Positions 1 through 7,931 are shown, counted from the first letter of the stretch. The stretch is DNA of 33,725 nt from Solirubrobacteraceae bacterium (GCA_017744415.1 JAGIBJ010000072.1:1-33725), one strand, 5' to 3'. A program made the numbers and translations. Notes: a model not told the origin generated them from the letters alone.

Positions 1-195
1 ACCCCGAACTACCCGGTCGTCACGCCGACTCCGGCTCCGACCGCCACGGCCACGCCGACTCCGACCCCGGCTCCGACCGCAACGGCCACGCCGACCCCGG
101 CACCGACGGCCACGCCGATCGCCGTCGGCCTTCCGGCCATCACGCCGACGCCGACGCCGGCCCCGACCGCCGTCCCGTCGCCGACGCCCGCCCCG
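1..195 (+). repeat. Imperfect tandem repeat encoding a Pro/Thr/Ala linker
   Basis: Units built from ACGCCGACTCCG and GCTCCGACCGCA-like blocks recur with small changes and encode TPTPAPTATA-type peptide repeats. It is a coding, in-frame repeat, so length changes would alter linker length without breaking the gene. Confidence 0.8.
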
Positions 196-513
196 AAGGT
201 CGCGGTCGAGTTCAAGGGCAAGGTGAAGCTCCTCAAGAGCGGTCGCGAGTTCAGCGTCGCCTGCGTCGTCGAAGGCGCGCCGAAGGGCAGCATCTGCCAG
301 CTGCGCGTGATCATCGGCAACGGCCAGGTGCTGAAGACCGCACGCGCCGCGCTCGACGTCAACGGCGCAGCCCGCCTGCGCCCGAAGCTCTCGGGCAAGT
401 CGGTGAAGGCCGCCAAGAAGGTGAAGACCGTCAAGTTCGCGCTTGACGTGATCGCTCCGGATGGGACCATCCTTGGGAGCGAGCGCAGCAGCCTGGTGCG
501 CCCGTTCAACTAA
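1..513 (+). CDS. Secreted or surface protein with Pro/Thr-rich linker (5' truncated)
   Basis: The frame is open from base 1 to the TAA at 511-513, so only the C-terminal 170 residues are visible and the start lies outside the window. The first 65 or so residues are a low-complexity linker of TPTPAPTATA-type repeats, typical of extended wall-spanning or inter-domain linkers in secreted actinobacterial proteins. The last ~105 residues look like a small beta-rich domain, rich in Lys and Val, with two cysteines 13 residues apart (codons 295-297 and 334-336 region, in a C-V-V-E-G-A-P-K-G-S-I-C context) that could form a disulphide. An internal GTG at 223 is only a possible alternative start; the continuous frame and repeat upstream argue against it. 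The following glycosidase-like gene starts 17 nt after the stop, so the two may be cotranscribed. I do not recognise a family for the C-terminal domain and cannot assign a function. Confidence 0.75.
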   Translation, partial: TPNYPVVTPTPAPTATATPTPTPAPTATATPTPAPTATPIAVGLPAITPTPTPAPTAVPSPTPAPKVAVEFKGKVKLLKSGREFSVACVVEGAPKGSICQLRVIIGNGQVLKTARAALDVNGAARLRPKLSGKSVKAAKKVKTVKFALDVIAPDGTILGSERSSLVRPFN

Positions 514-530
514 GCCACCCGTCCCGTCCC

Positions 531-1850
531 GTGACCGCCGCCCGCCGCCTGACCGCGCAGCTCTTGCTGCTGCTCGCTGCGCTCGTGGCGGTGCCGGGCA
601 CGGCGGGGGCCGCAGGGATCGGGATGAGCGATGGGCGCCCGGTGCTCTTCGACTCCCAGTACCTCCGCGACTTCAACTTCCAATACGTCCGGCTCGTGCT
701 CCCCTGGGATGCGGGTGTGCGGGCCGGCGAATGGGACACCTGGCTCGCGCGGGCGAGCGCGCAGGGCTGGCCGGTGCTCATCGCGCCGACCGGCTCGGGG
801 CCAGCGCCGAGCGTCGCCGCCTACGAGGCGTCGCTGAACGCGCTCCTCAGTCGCTACCCGGCGATCGACTCCATCGAGGGCTGGAACGAGCCCAACCACG
901 GCGGCCAGCCGACCGCCGGCTCGCCGGCGCTCGCGGCGGCGTACTTCGAGGCTGCCCGCCGCGCCTGCGGTAGCCGCTGCGCCGCGGTGGCCGGAAACCT
1001 CCTCGACGCCGACTCGATGGGCGACTACCTCAGCGCCTATCGCGCAGCGCTCACCACCGAGCCCGCGGTGTGGGGCATCCACAACTACTACGACTCCACC
1101 TACTTCCGCGACAAGGGCGTCAAGCAGATGCTCGCCGTCGCGAAGGGCGAGGTGTGGTTCACCGAGACGGGCGGGCTCGTCTCCTTCAAGCCCACCCCGA
1201 CGAGCGGGCTGCCGGAGGACGAGCACCGCGCCGCCGACGGCCTGCGCTGGCTGTTCAGCCTCACGAAGACGAACCCGCGCGTCACTCGCATGTACCTCTA
1301 CGGCATGTGGCAGCAACCGTGGAACGCCTTCGACTCCGCACTGCTCCGCGTCGACAACTCCGAACGGGAAGGCATGGCCGTCGTGCGGGCAGAACTCGGC
1401 GCGCGCCAGACATCGCCTGAGGGTGCGACCTCCGGTCAGGCCAAGGACAACGGCACCCTCGTCGTCGGGAAGGACGAGGTGCTCCATGGGCCTCCCGCGG
1501 GCACACCGGTGTACCCGACCGTCGCGCTCGACGGCCGCAGCAAGAGCGCCTCGAGCGCCGTGCTGCGACTCGTTGGCAAGCGCGTGGAGATGCGGCGTGA
1601 GACGCGCCGCGTCACCGTCACCGTGCGATGCGCGCTCGCCGACTGTTCGGGCCGGCTCACCGTGCGCGCCGGTACCTGGCGCTACAGCCGCAGCGTCGCG
1701 TTGAAAGCGGGCGCGACCCGCAACGTGCGCGTGCGGCTTCCCCGCCGGGCGGCCTCGAGCCTGGCGGCCCACAAGACCTCCCGCGCGGGCGTGAGCCTGT
1801 GCGAGGCTGCGGGCACCGCGTGCAGCGCCGTGCCGCTCATCCGCCGCTGA
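531..1850 (+). CDS. Secreted glycoside hydrolase-like protein (clan GH-A type TIM barrel) with C-terminal beta domain
   Basis: The protein has 439 residues and a GTG start 17 nt after the previous stop. Residues 1-28 form a signal peptide (RR, then a Leu/Ala-rich core, then AGAA). The body resembles a clan GH-A barrel: WNEPN at 118-122 places a candidate acid/base Glu120 at the end of strand 4, and the WFTETGG stretch at 209-215 places a candidate nucleophile Glu212 at strand 7. HNYYDS near 184-189 matches the strand-6 region of the two paralogues at 9625-11563. About residues 350-439 form a separate beta-rich tail with paired cysteines (RCALADC, SLCEAAGTAC), which the paralogues lack. Family knowledge supports a carbohydrate hydrolase acting outside the cell; the substrate cannot be read from sequence. 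Activity is unproven, since catalytic glutamates are assigned by motif only. A hairpin just after the stop probably ends the transcript. Confidence 0.75.
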   Translation: MTAARRLTAQLLLLLAALVAVPGTAGAAGIGMSDGRPVLFDSQYLRDFNFQYVRLVLPWDAGVRAGEWDTWLARASAQGWPVLIAPTGSGPAPSVAAYEASLNALLSRYPAIDSIEGWNEPNHGGQPTAGSPALAAAYFEAARRACGSRCAAVAGNLLDADSMGDYLSAYRAALTTEPAVWGIHNYYDSTYFRDKGVKQMLAVAKGEVWFTETGGLVSFKPTPTSGLPEDEHRAADGLRWLFSLTKTNPRVTRMYLYGMWQQPWNAFDSALLRVDNSEREGMAVVRAELGARQTSPEGATSGQAKDNGTLVVGKDEVLHGPPAGTPVYPTVALDGRSKSASSAVLRLVGKRVEMRRETRRVTVTVRCALADCSGRLTVRAGTWRYSRSVALKAGATRNVRVRLPRRAASSLAAHKTSRAGVSLCEAAGTACSAVPLIRR

Positions 1851-1854
1851 TCAT

Positions 1855-1884
1855 GCGCTGACCACGCGGGCCGTGGCGCAGCGC
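1855..1884 (+). terminator. Hairpin terminator after the glycosidase-like gene
   Basis: Two stacked stems begin 5 nt after the stop: GCGCTG (1855-1860) pairs with CAGCGC (1879-1884), and CCACG (1862-1866) pairs with CGTGG (1872-1876). No T-tract follows, as is common in high-GC actinobacteria. Confidence 0.5.
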
Positions 1885-1989
1885 CCGGCGGCCACCCGGA
1901 CGCGTGAGTGCGCACCGTGGCGAGTTGCGCGCCGTTGCCGCGTCTGGCACGCTCCCGCGATCGACACGCCAGTCACGTCTGCATCCCCG

Positions 1990-4254
1990 GTGGGCCGTGA
2001 CGAGGTGCCAATCCCCCTCCTTCCAACGGCGCCGATCGTCCCGCGCGATCACTCCCTCTCGCTCCACCGGTTCGTCGGAGGCGTACAGCTGCTCGGTGGA
2101 CTCACGCTCGGCTCGGCCTATGCGCTCGGAGCCGAGACGGCCCGGATCGACGGTGCCGCGGCCGCGCTCGTCGTCATCGGGATCATCCAGTTCGCTGCGG
2201 GCCTGCTGTGGCTCGCGCGCCCGAGCCGCTTCCGTCAGCTGGTCACCACGCGGCCTGGCGCCGTCGTTGCCGCGACGGCGATTCCGGCGGTGACGGTGGC
2301 CGCGCTCGGGGGCTCGTCGGCCGACACCTCGTGGGTCACCTCCACGGAGTGCTGGCTGATCGCTGCCGGGGCGGTGCTGCGACTCCGCGGCATCGCCGCC
2401 ATCGTGGTGGTCGGCACGATCGTCGCGGGCGTGGTGTGGCAGCTGGCCGACGGCGACGCCGGGGGTTACCGCGGCGACGGCGCCTACCTCGTCGCGACGA
2501 TCGCCCTCGCGAAGGTCTTGGGCGTCGGGCTCTGGATCGGCCGCGTGACCGGAGCGACCTGGCGGCTCCTGAGTCGCTGGTTCGTGATCGAGCGCAACGA
2601 GCGCGGCATCGTCGAGCGGCTGCGCGCGCAGCTGCTGCGGATCGACGCCGCCGCCGCCGCCGTCGGCGCGCGACTCGAGCGCGTCCCCGAGGCCGTCCAA
2701 GAGCTCAGGGTGCTGCGCGCCCGCCTGGCCCGCGGGCTCGACATGCGGATCGACGGCGCACCGGTCATGCTCGGCACGCTCCTCGCGGATCTTGCCGCCG
2801 AGCACGAGGACGCCGAACCGATCACGCCCCTCGTGCTCGAGCTCCCGGACGATGCGACCACGGTGGCCTTGGCGCCGGGGCAGGCAGCGGCGCTCGTCGC
2901 GGCGATCCGGCGGCAGCTCGGCAACGTCGTCCGCCACGCGCCGTCTGCCACACGCATCACCCTCTCGGCCTCGCGCGCGGGCGACGCCTTGCGCCTGTGC
3001 ATCGAGGATGACGGCGGCGGCGCGGCTCCGGTCGATCCCGGGACGGGCAGCGCTTGGTCGGGGCGTCAGATCGGCCGGTTCGGCGGCACGATGGCCTACT
3101 ACGACGGGACGGCCGGCGTCGGCCTCGAGCTGCGAGTGCCGCTCACGCCCGTCGCGCACATGCGTGCGCCGGAGCTCTCGCTCGACTTCGGCATGGACCG
3201 CTTCGCCGGGGGTGCGCTGGCTGCCCTGCGCTGGGCCGGCTACATCGGCGACACGCTCGCGGCCACCGGGGTCGAGGGCATCGGCAGCGCCTGGCTCTGG
3301 ATGCCGATCGGCGCGGCGGTGATCGAGTACGTGATCTGGCGCGGCGTCCCGGGCCTGCGCCTCAGCGACGACCACCGCCGGATCCTCGCGAGCTTCCTCG
3401 CGATCGCACTCGCGGCCGGCTATGCCGTGCCGCCGGGCAGTCCGACCGAGCTCGTTCCGGCGACGACGAGCGTCGTCGTGGTCGCGACCCTGCTGCTGAA
3501 CAAGCAGCACCTCGCATGGCTGACCTTCGAGTTCGCTCGTGCGCTCGCGGTGCTGCCGCTCGTGCTCCGTACCGGGGAGTCGGTGGTGGAGCTCGTGGTG
3601 ATCTACCCGATCGCGTTCAACCTCTTGGTGTACCTGCTGCGGCGGTTCATCGACCAGGCGCGTGGCCTCGAGGGCTCGACGCTCGACGCCTCCGGTCGCG
3701 CTGCGCTCTCGAGCGCGACGCTCCATGGTCTGGCGCTGCGTCACGACGTCGTCGACGTGCTGCTGCGGACCGGACCCGCCGACCCCGAGCTCGAGCGCGA
3801 AGGAGCCGAGCTGGAGGACGCCGTCGACGAACTCCGCTCGCTCGCGGCAGCGTCGCTCGATCCACGGGCCGTCGTCCAGACCGGTCTCGAGGCCGCGCTC
3901 GGGATGGCTGTCGTCACCGACGGACCCGGCTGGTCCGCACCGGCAGGCGCCACGGCCGGCGCCGGTGCGGTCGACCGCGTCACCCTCTCGGAGATCGCGG
4001 CTCTCGCCGCCGACGAGCGCGCCTCGTGCGCGCCGCAAGGGCTGTTCGGACGACGCCGTCTGCGCGGCATCGCCATGCGCTGGGAGCGGGGGAACGACGG
4101 CGCGACGATCCTCACGCTCACCGCCGAGCCGACGCTCGCACCGCCCGACCCGGCAGCAGTCGACGCGCTCGAACGGATCGCGTCGACGGTGGGCGTCCGC
4201 GTCCAGAGCCTGCCCGCAGAGCTCCGCCTCGCCTACGTTCCCAGCAGCGTCTGA
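1990..4254 (+). CDS. Polytopic membrane protein with histidine-kinase-type ATPase domain, possibly a pseudo-kinase
   Basis: From the GTG at 1990 the protein has 754 residues; GTG 2005 is an alternative. A start at 1873 would lie inside the preceding terminator hairpin and add an Arg-rich stretch unlike the rest. Several membrane segments occupy about residues 25-185. A helical linker (about 200-245) and an ATPase domain follow, with an N-box (Asn312...His316), a G1-like DDGGG (340-344) and a GVG motif (376-378). A second membrane block lies at about 432-550, then a C-terminal soluble region (560-754) with no recognisable N or G boxes. I see no histidine in the linker where a DHp phospho-acceptor should be; the only candidates are in the second half, in a region containing HGLALRHD. 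So this could be a degenerate sensor or a GHKL ATPase with another role. It precedes a coupled gene pair and a receiver-like protein, suggesting one signalling cluster. Confidence 0.7.
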   Translation: MGRDEVPIPLLPTAPIVPRDHSLSLHRFVGGVQLLGGLTLGSAYALGAETARIDGAAAALVVIGIIQFAAGLLWLARPSRFRQLVTTRPGAVVAATAIPAVTVAALGGSSADTSWVTSTECWLIAAGAVLRLRGIAAIVVVGTIVAGVVWQLADGDAGGYRGDGAYLVATIALAKVLGVGLWIGRVTGATWRLLSRWFVIERNERGIVERLRAQLLRIDAAAAAVGARLERVPEAVQELRVLRARLARGLDMRIDGAPVMLGTLLADLAAEHEDAEPITPLVLELPDDATTVALAPGQAAALVAAIRRQLGNVVRHAPSATRITLSASRAGDALRLCIEDDGGGAAPVDPGTGSAWSGRQIGRFGGTMAYYDGTAGVGLELRVPLTPVAHMRAPELSLDFGMDRFAGGALAALRWAGYIGDTLAATGVEGIGSAWLWMPIGAAVIEYVIWRGVPGLRLSDDHRRILASFLAIALAAGYAVPPGSPTELVPATTSVVVVATLLLNKQHLAWLTFEFARALAVLPLVLRTGESVVELVVIYPIAFNLLVYLLRRFIDQARGLEGSTLDASGRAALSSATLHGLALRHDVVDVLLRTGPADPELEREGAELEDAVDELRSLAAASLDPRAVVQTGLEAALGMAVVTDGPGWSAPAGATAGAGAVDRVTLSEIAALAADERASCAPQGLFGRRRLRGIAMRWERGNDGATILTLTAEPTLAPPDPAAVDALERIASTVGVRVQSLPAELRLAYVPSSV

Positions 4255-4305
4255 ACCGTACGGCCGCCGCATTGCAATTGAGCGGCGTGGGCCGGGCCCG
4301 AGGCG

Positions 4306-4311
4306 TAGCGT
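4306..4311 (+). promoter_or_regulatory. Candidate -10 box (TAGCGT) for leaderless start
   Basis: TAGCGT fits the actinobacterial TANNNT -10 pattern and ends 8 nt before the ATG at 4320, the spacing expected if transcription begins at the start codon. No convincing -35 is visible. Confidence 0.35.
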
Positions 4312-4319
4312 GGAGCGGA

Positions 4320-4610
4320 ATGATTCCCACGGAATCCCATGAGCTCGCCGAGCTCGTCGCCGATCTCACCGTGGTGATCGACGTCGTCGCGCCGCCGCAT
4401 CCCCCAGCGGCGATCGAAGCTGGCGGCACTGTCGGGCCTGCGCTGGCCTCCTTCGCTGCGGCCTGGTGCCCGTTGGCGGGAGCTCGTACGGCCGCGATCG
4501 CCGATCAGGCGGTGCGGATCGCCGCTGCCGGCATGGCGCTCGTCGAGGGTGATCCGGTGACCGCCCGGCGTCTCATCGCGTCCGAGCCCACTCCCACCAC
4601 GACTGCGTGA
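4320..4610 (+). CDS. Small helical protein, weakly like ESX/EspC-type type VII secretion partners
   Basis: The protein has 96 residues with an ATG start. It is almost entirely predicted helix with a Pro/Gly break in the middle (about residues 25-37), followed by an amphipathic helix containing AAW near 47-49 and an Ala-rich stretch. Its length, helix-turn-helix shape and position before a second, longer helical protein resemble the EspC/DUF2580 and PE-like partners of mycobacterial type VII systems. However, there is no WXG motif and no YxxxD/E export motif, so that comparison is weak. Its stop overlaps the next gene's start (GTGA at 4607-4610), which implies translational coupling and probably a protein pair. 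No ESX ATPase or membrane component lies in the window. The function is unknown. Confidence 0.7.
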   Translation: MIPTESHELAELVADLTVVIDVVAPPHPPAAIEAGGTVGPALASFAAAWCPLAGARTAAIADQAVRIAAAGMALVEGDPVTARRLIASEPTPTTTA

Positions 4611-5125
4611 CCGCTGCCGCGACCCTGCCGGATCCCGCGTCGCTGCGAGCCAGAGCCCGTGAGCTCAGCGTGATCGCGTCGGCCGCAGAGCGCGCCGCTG
4701 CTCGTTTCTCCGCGCGGGCGCTGGCCGGCGCGCGTGACGAGGATGCCGCGACGATCAGCGGCGCACTCAGCCGCATCGCGCGGGCGCACCGTCTCGCCGT
4801 GCAGTCGATCAATGGCTTCGCCGGCCACCTCGAGGATGCCGCGCAGCGCCGGCTCGCGCTCCGGCAGCTGGTCGATGCGACGCGCGCGGCGCCTCGTGCC
4901 GATCGCGCGGTCGTGGCCCACGTACAGGAGCTGTGCGGCGAGCTCGTCACGCAGCTCGACCGCGAGGTCGACGAGGCGGCACAGCGGTACGCCGAGGCGC
5001 TGCGCGCGGCGACGCCCCGCACCGCCGAGGCGGATGAGGTCGCCGAGGCTGTCGCGCTCGCGCTCGACCATGCCAGCGCGCGACTGCTCCAACTTGCCGG
5101 CTCCGATCCCGACCCCGCCCCGTAG
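4607..5125 (+). CDS. Hypothetical helical protein coupled to the upstream small protein
   Basis: The protein has 172 residues with a GTG start overlapping the previous TGA. It is rich in Ala, Arg, Glu and Leu with few aromatic residues, consistent with long alpha helices or a coiled coil over about residues 10-160. There is no signal peptide, membrane segment or recognised motif; a YAEAL stretch near residue 127 is not a proper YxxxD/E signal. The overlap with the 96-residue gene suggests balanced synthesis and perhaps a heterodimer. The next gene starts only 13 nt downstream and encodes a receiver-like regulator, so all three are likely in one transcript after the large membrane ATPase. I do not recognise a family. 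A type VII substrate of LXG or PPE-like shape is one speculation; a partner-switching or scaffold protein is equally possible. Confidence 0.65.
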   Translation: MTAAATLPDPASLRARARELSVIASAAERAAARFSARALAGARDEDAATISGALSRIARAHRLAVQSINGFAGHLEDAAQRRLALRQLVDATRAAPRADRAVVAHVQELCGELVTQLDREVDEAAQRYAEALRAATPRTAEADEVAEAVALALDHASARLLQLAGSDPDPAP

Positions 5126-5138
5126 CGTGGTGAATCCG

Positions 5139-6392
5139 ATGACCGACCCACCGAATCGGCCGACCGGGGCGCCCCACGCCATCGTCTTCGACAGCAACCT
5201 CGACGCGCTCGCCCGGCGCGTGGCGGCGTTGCGTGCGGCGGTTCCGGACTGCGAGATCACCGCGACGTCGAGCCGCAACGCCGTGCTGATGCTCGGCCGT
5301 GCGGCGGCGCCCGGCACGACTGTGCTCGCCGACCTGTGCGTGACCGATCGCTTCTCGCTCGACCGGCCCGGCGAGCGCCTCATCGAGCGCCTGGCCCGCC
5401 ATCCCGCGACGAGTCACGTGCGCCCGCTGGCCTGGTCGGCGCACGTCGGCCCCGACGTAGTGGAGGGCGTGCGCCGGGCCGGCGGCGTGGGGTTCGTCGG
5501 CGCCACGCTGCGCCGCGAGCGAGAAGCCGACGAGCTCCGCCGCGTGATCGCCGGTGAGACGGTGTGGCCGCTCGCTCCGGGCCCCGAAGACTGGGAGGCG
5601 TGGTTCGCCGATGCCTACGGCGCGCCGTGGAGCGCGTGGATGGAGCCGATCCTCGTGCGGCTGGCCGGGGGCGGCGAGCGCCGCTCAGTCGCCACTGAGC
5701 TCGTCGCCGTCGGTGCCGCACGCAGCGCCAACCATGCTGGCGCCCGCATGCGCGAGGTGGCCCGGCTCGTCGCCGGCGAGCACAGCAACTCGCCCACCGT
5801 CGTCGCCGATCGCGCCTCGGTCGTGCTCGCCCGTCTCGCCGCCCGCCGCCCGCTCCCCGAGCGCCCGCCGATCCAGGCCAGCCTCGAGCAGGGGGCCGAA
5901 TCGCTTCGAGCCTCGCCGTCGCTCGCCGTTGCGGCAGGTCTCACGGCACCGGAGGTCGACGATCTCGTCGTGCTCGACCGTCTGATCCGCGAGCAGCGCG
6001 CCTCGCAGCCGCCGGCCGCCGGCGCCCCGCCGGCCGACCGCGTGCGCGCCGAGCGGCAATGGGCCGCAGGGCGCCTCGCGCTGCAGCACGGCGCCCACCG
6101 AGACGACGTGGACGAGGTGATCGCCGGCATCCTCACGCGCACCGACGCGGCGCTCGTCGCCCTCGACGACGCGCGCGACGACGCCCACACCCACCCGGCC
6201 GCTCACGCCGCCGCCGCGCTCGTGGCACTGATCGAGGCCGAGGGCGAGCGGCGCGCCGACGGCGATACGGGCACCCGCACGTGGCGGGGCCGCACGCCGT
6301 CGTCGTTGGCCATCGACGACGAGCTCAGTGCCGCCGAGCTGCGCGACTTCGTGACGGCCGTCGACGAGCGCCTCACCCGCGCCGGCGGCTGA
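5139..6392 (+). CDS. Atypical response-regulator-like protein
   Basis: ATG 5139 gives 417 residues; in-frame GTG codons at 5127 and 5130 are alternatives. Residues 12-140 look like a CheY-like receiver: the acidic position after strand 1 is Asp18 (VFDSN), the phospho-acceptor position is Asp65 (LADL), and the Ser/Thr switch position is Ser100 (AWSAH). The conserved strand-5 lysine is replaced in GFVGAT (118-123), which marks an atypical receiver. Residues about 165-215 contain a helix-rich segment (RRSVATELVAVGAARSAN) that could be a DNA-binding helix-turn-helix, but I cannot assign it to LuxR or OmpR families. The remaining ~200 residues are helical and of unknown role. The gene lies 13 nt after the coupled helical pair and is the likely output component of the cluster headed by the membrane ATPase; that link is inferred from position. 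Confidence 0.6.
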   Translation: MTDPPNRPTGAPHAIVFDSNLDALARRVAALRAAVPDCEITATSSRNAVLMLGRAAAPGTTVLADLCVTDRFSLDRPGERLIERLARHPATSHVRPLAWSAHVGPDVVEGVRRAGGVGFVGATLRREREADELRRVIAGETVWPLAPGPEDWEAWFADAYGAPWSAWMEPILVRLAGGGERRSVATELVAVGAARSANHAGARMREVARLVAGEHSNSPTVVADRASVVLARLAARRPLPERPPIQASLEQGAESLRASPSLAVAAGLTAPEVDDLVVLDRLIREQRASQPPAAGAPPADRVRAERQWAAGRLALQHGAHRDDVDEVIAGILTRTDAALVALDDARDDAHTHPAAHAAAALVALIEAEGERRADGDTGTRTWRGRTPSSLAIDDELSAAELRDFVTAVDERLTRAGG

Positions 6393-6431
6393 ACTCCGCC
6401 TGCGCCGCCGCTCGAAGGGGCCGGCGGGCGC

Positions 6432-6437
6432 TACCCT
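6432..6437 (+). promoter_or_regulatory. Candidate -10 box (TACCCT), leaderless type
   Basis: TACCCT is followed by exactly 6 nt and the ATG at 6444. The same box and spacing precede the tetR gene at 26364 on the other strand, which supports a real promoter element. Confidence 0.45.
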
Positions 6438-6443
6438 TCCGGC

Positions 6444-6953
6444 ATGACGAGCACCGACGCCCCCGAGGTCCAGCGCGAGATCCTGCACTGGGGCGAGATG
6501 GGTGAAGCGGCAAACGCGCTGTCGGACGCGATCCACGCCGACGACTGGCGCCCCGACGTGGTGCTCGCGATCGCCCGCGGTGGGCTGATCGTCGCCGGCG
6601 CGCTCGCCTACCGCCTCGGCGTGAAGAACACGTTCACGATGAACGTCGAGTTCTACACGGGCGTCGACGAGCGTCTGCCGGTGCCGATGATCCTGCCGCC
6701 CGCCCCCGAGCTCATCGACCTCGAGGACGCGAAGGTGCTCATCGCCGACGATGTCGCCGACACCGGCGCCACCCTCGCGCTCGTCAAGGAGTTCTGCGGC
6801 GAGCGAGTCGGCGAGGTGCGCTGCGCCACGCTGTACGAGAAGTCGCACTCGATCGTGAAGTGCGAGTACGTCTGGCGCCACACGGACGACTGGATCGTGT
6901 TCCCGTGGAGCGCGGAGCCGCCGCTCTTCGCGGCGCGCGCAGTCGACGCGTAG
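6444..6953 (+). CDS. Phosphoribosyltransferase (purine type, Gpt-like)
   Basis: The protein has 169 residues. The PRPP-binding motif VLIADDVADTGATL spans 98-111, with the paired acidic residues Asp102-Asp103 and the TGAT phosphate loop. An upstream ARGGL (44-48) forms the second conserved loop found in purine phosphoribosyltransferases. The family transfers a phosphoribosyl group from PRPP to a nucleobase or related acceptor, releasing pyrophosphate; size and layout fit bacterial xanthine/hypoxanthine-guanine enzymes, but I cannot fix the base. It is cytoplasmic, with no signal peptide. The upstream gene ends 51 nt away and a TACCCT box directly precedes the start, so it probably has its own promoter. 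A strong hairpin begins 3 nt after the stop, making this likely a monocistronic unit. Confidence 0.85.
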   Translation: MTSTDAPEVQREILHWGEMGEAANALSDAIHADDWRPDVVLAIARGGLIVAGALAYRLGVKNTFTMNVEFYTGVDERLPVPMILPPAPELIDLEDAKVLIADDVADTGATLALVKEFCGERVGEVRCATLYEKSHSIVKCEYVWRHTDDWIVFPWSAEPPLFAARAVDA

Positions 6954-6955
6954 GT

Positions 6956-6980
6956 GCCCGCGGCCCTGGCTGCCGCGGGC
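6956..6980 (+). terminator. Hairpin terminator after the phosphoribosyltransferase
   Basis: Perfect 8-bp stem GCCCGCGG / CCGCGGGC around a 9-nt loop, starting 3 nt after the TAG stop. No T-tract follows. Confidence 0.55.
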
Positions 6981-7055
6981 GAGCCAGGAGCGCTGCGCCG
7001 AACTACGGAGGCATGCAGTGGGAGCCGCGCCCGCGGTCCCGCGGTTGTGGCGGAT

Positions 7056-7077
7056 GGCGGGCCTCGCCGCGCCCGCC
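7056..7077. promoter_or_regulatory. Inverted repeat just upstream of the dehydrogenase start
   Basis: GGCGGGC (7056-7062) and GCCCGCC (7071-7077) form a perfect 7-bp repeat with an 8-nt spacer, ending 11 nt before the ATG at 7089. It covers the ribosome-binding region, so it could be a leader hairpin or an operator; chance in GC-rich DNA is possible. Confidence 0.3.
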
Positions 7078-7088
7078 AGCCTCGGATC

Positions 7089-7877
7089 ATGACCAAGACA
7101 TCCGAGCTTCCAACCCTGTCCGCGCTCACGGACCTCACCGGCCGCACGGTGGTCGTCACCGGCGGTGCCATGGGCATCGGCCGCGCGATCGCGGGGCGGA
7201 TGCACGAGGCCGGCGCGAACGTCGTGATCGCCGACGTCGACCCCAGCGTCCAAGAGGCCGTCGCCGGGCTCAACGACGATCGGCGCGGCTCCGCGTCGGC
7301 GGTGATTGCCGACCTCGCCGACCCGCAGGGCGGCACCACGGCCATCGACATCGCGATCGACGATTTCGGGGCCGTCGACGTCCTCGTCAACAACGCCGGC
7401 ATCTTTCCGAGCGTCCCGTTCATGGAGATGTCGCCGGCGATGCTGCGGCACGTCCTCGACGTCAACCTCACCGGCGTGTTCCTGGCCAGCCAGGCCGCGG
7501 CCTCACGGATGATCGCGCGCGGCGCCGGCGGGCGGATCCTCAACATCACGTCGATCGACGCGCTGCACCCGTCGATGCCGGGCCTCGCGCACTACGACGC
7601 GTCCAAGCATGGCGTCTGGGGGCTCACCAAGAGCCTCGCGCTCGAGCTCGCACCCCACGGGATCTGGGTGAACGCGATCGCCCCCGGTGGCATCGCGACG
7701 CCGGGCGTCGGCGACGTCGACGACGAACGCCTGCAGCCGTTCATCGACCGCATCCCGATGCGCCGCTTGGGTGATCCGGACGAGATCGCGCGTGCGGCGC
7801 TGTTCCTCGCGAGCGACCTCGCGTCGTACGTCACCGGCTCGCAGCTCGTGGTCGACGGCGGCCGGCTCCTCGCCTGA
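7089..7877 (+). CDS. Short-chain dehydrogenase/reductase (SDR family)
   Basis: The protein has 262 residues, the usual length for classical SDRs. Motifs in order: the cofactor loop TGGAMGIG (24-31), Asp at the end of strand 2 (ADVD, 48-51) which favours NAD(H) over NADP(H), NNAG (101-104), catalytic Ser155 (NITSIDA), and Tyr169/Lys173 in the YxxxK motif. The C-terminal SQLVVDGG stretch is typical of the family. It catalyses reversible oxidation of an alcohol or reduction of a ketone on an unknown substrate in the cytoplasm. ATG 7089 is chosen because it places the Rossmann loop near residue 24; longer readings add an unrelated stretch rich in Gly and Arg. It is convergent with the response-regulator gene, and nothing nearby identifies the pathway. 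Confidence 0.9.
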   Translation: MTKTSELPTLSALTDLTGRTVVVTGGAMGIGRAIAGRMHEAGANVVIADVDPSVQEAVAGLNDDRRGSASAVIADLADPQGGTTAIDIAIDDFGAVDVLVNNAGIFPSVPFMEMSPAMLRHVLDVNLTGVFLASQAAASRMIARGAGGRILNITSIDALHPSMPGLAHYDASKHGVWGLTKSLALELAPHGIWVNAIAPGGIATPGVGDVDDERLQPFIDRIPMRRLGDPDEIARAALFLASDLASYVTGSQLVVDGGRLLA

Positions 7878-7931
7878 GGGGCCGGCGCCAGCGGGCGGCG
7901 CAGTCGCAAGGGGCAGCTGAGGAAACCCGCA

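Noticed and set aside
1-195. Possible CRISPR-like or non-coding tandem repeat
   Set aside because: The repeat is in frame, encodes a Pro/Thr linker and has no spacer structure.
1873-1989. Upstream extension of the membrane ATPase gene
   Set aside because: The start would fall inside the terminator hairpin of the previous gene and adds an Arg-rich stretch unlike the family; GTG 1990 is preferred.
1837-4272. Long minus-strand open frame (811 codons) opposite the membrane ATPase gene
   Set aside because: Its product is Arg/His/Asp-rich without motifs, while the plus strand encodes membrane helices and ATPase boxes. Typical antisense shadow in high-GC DNA.
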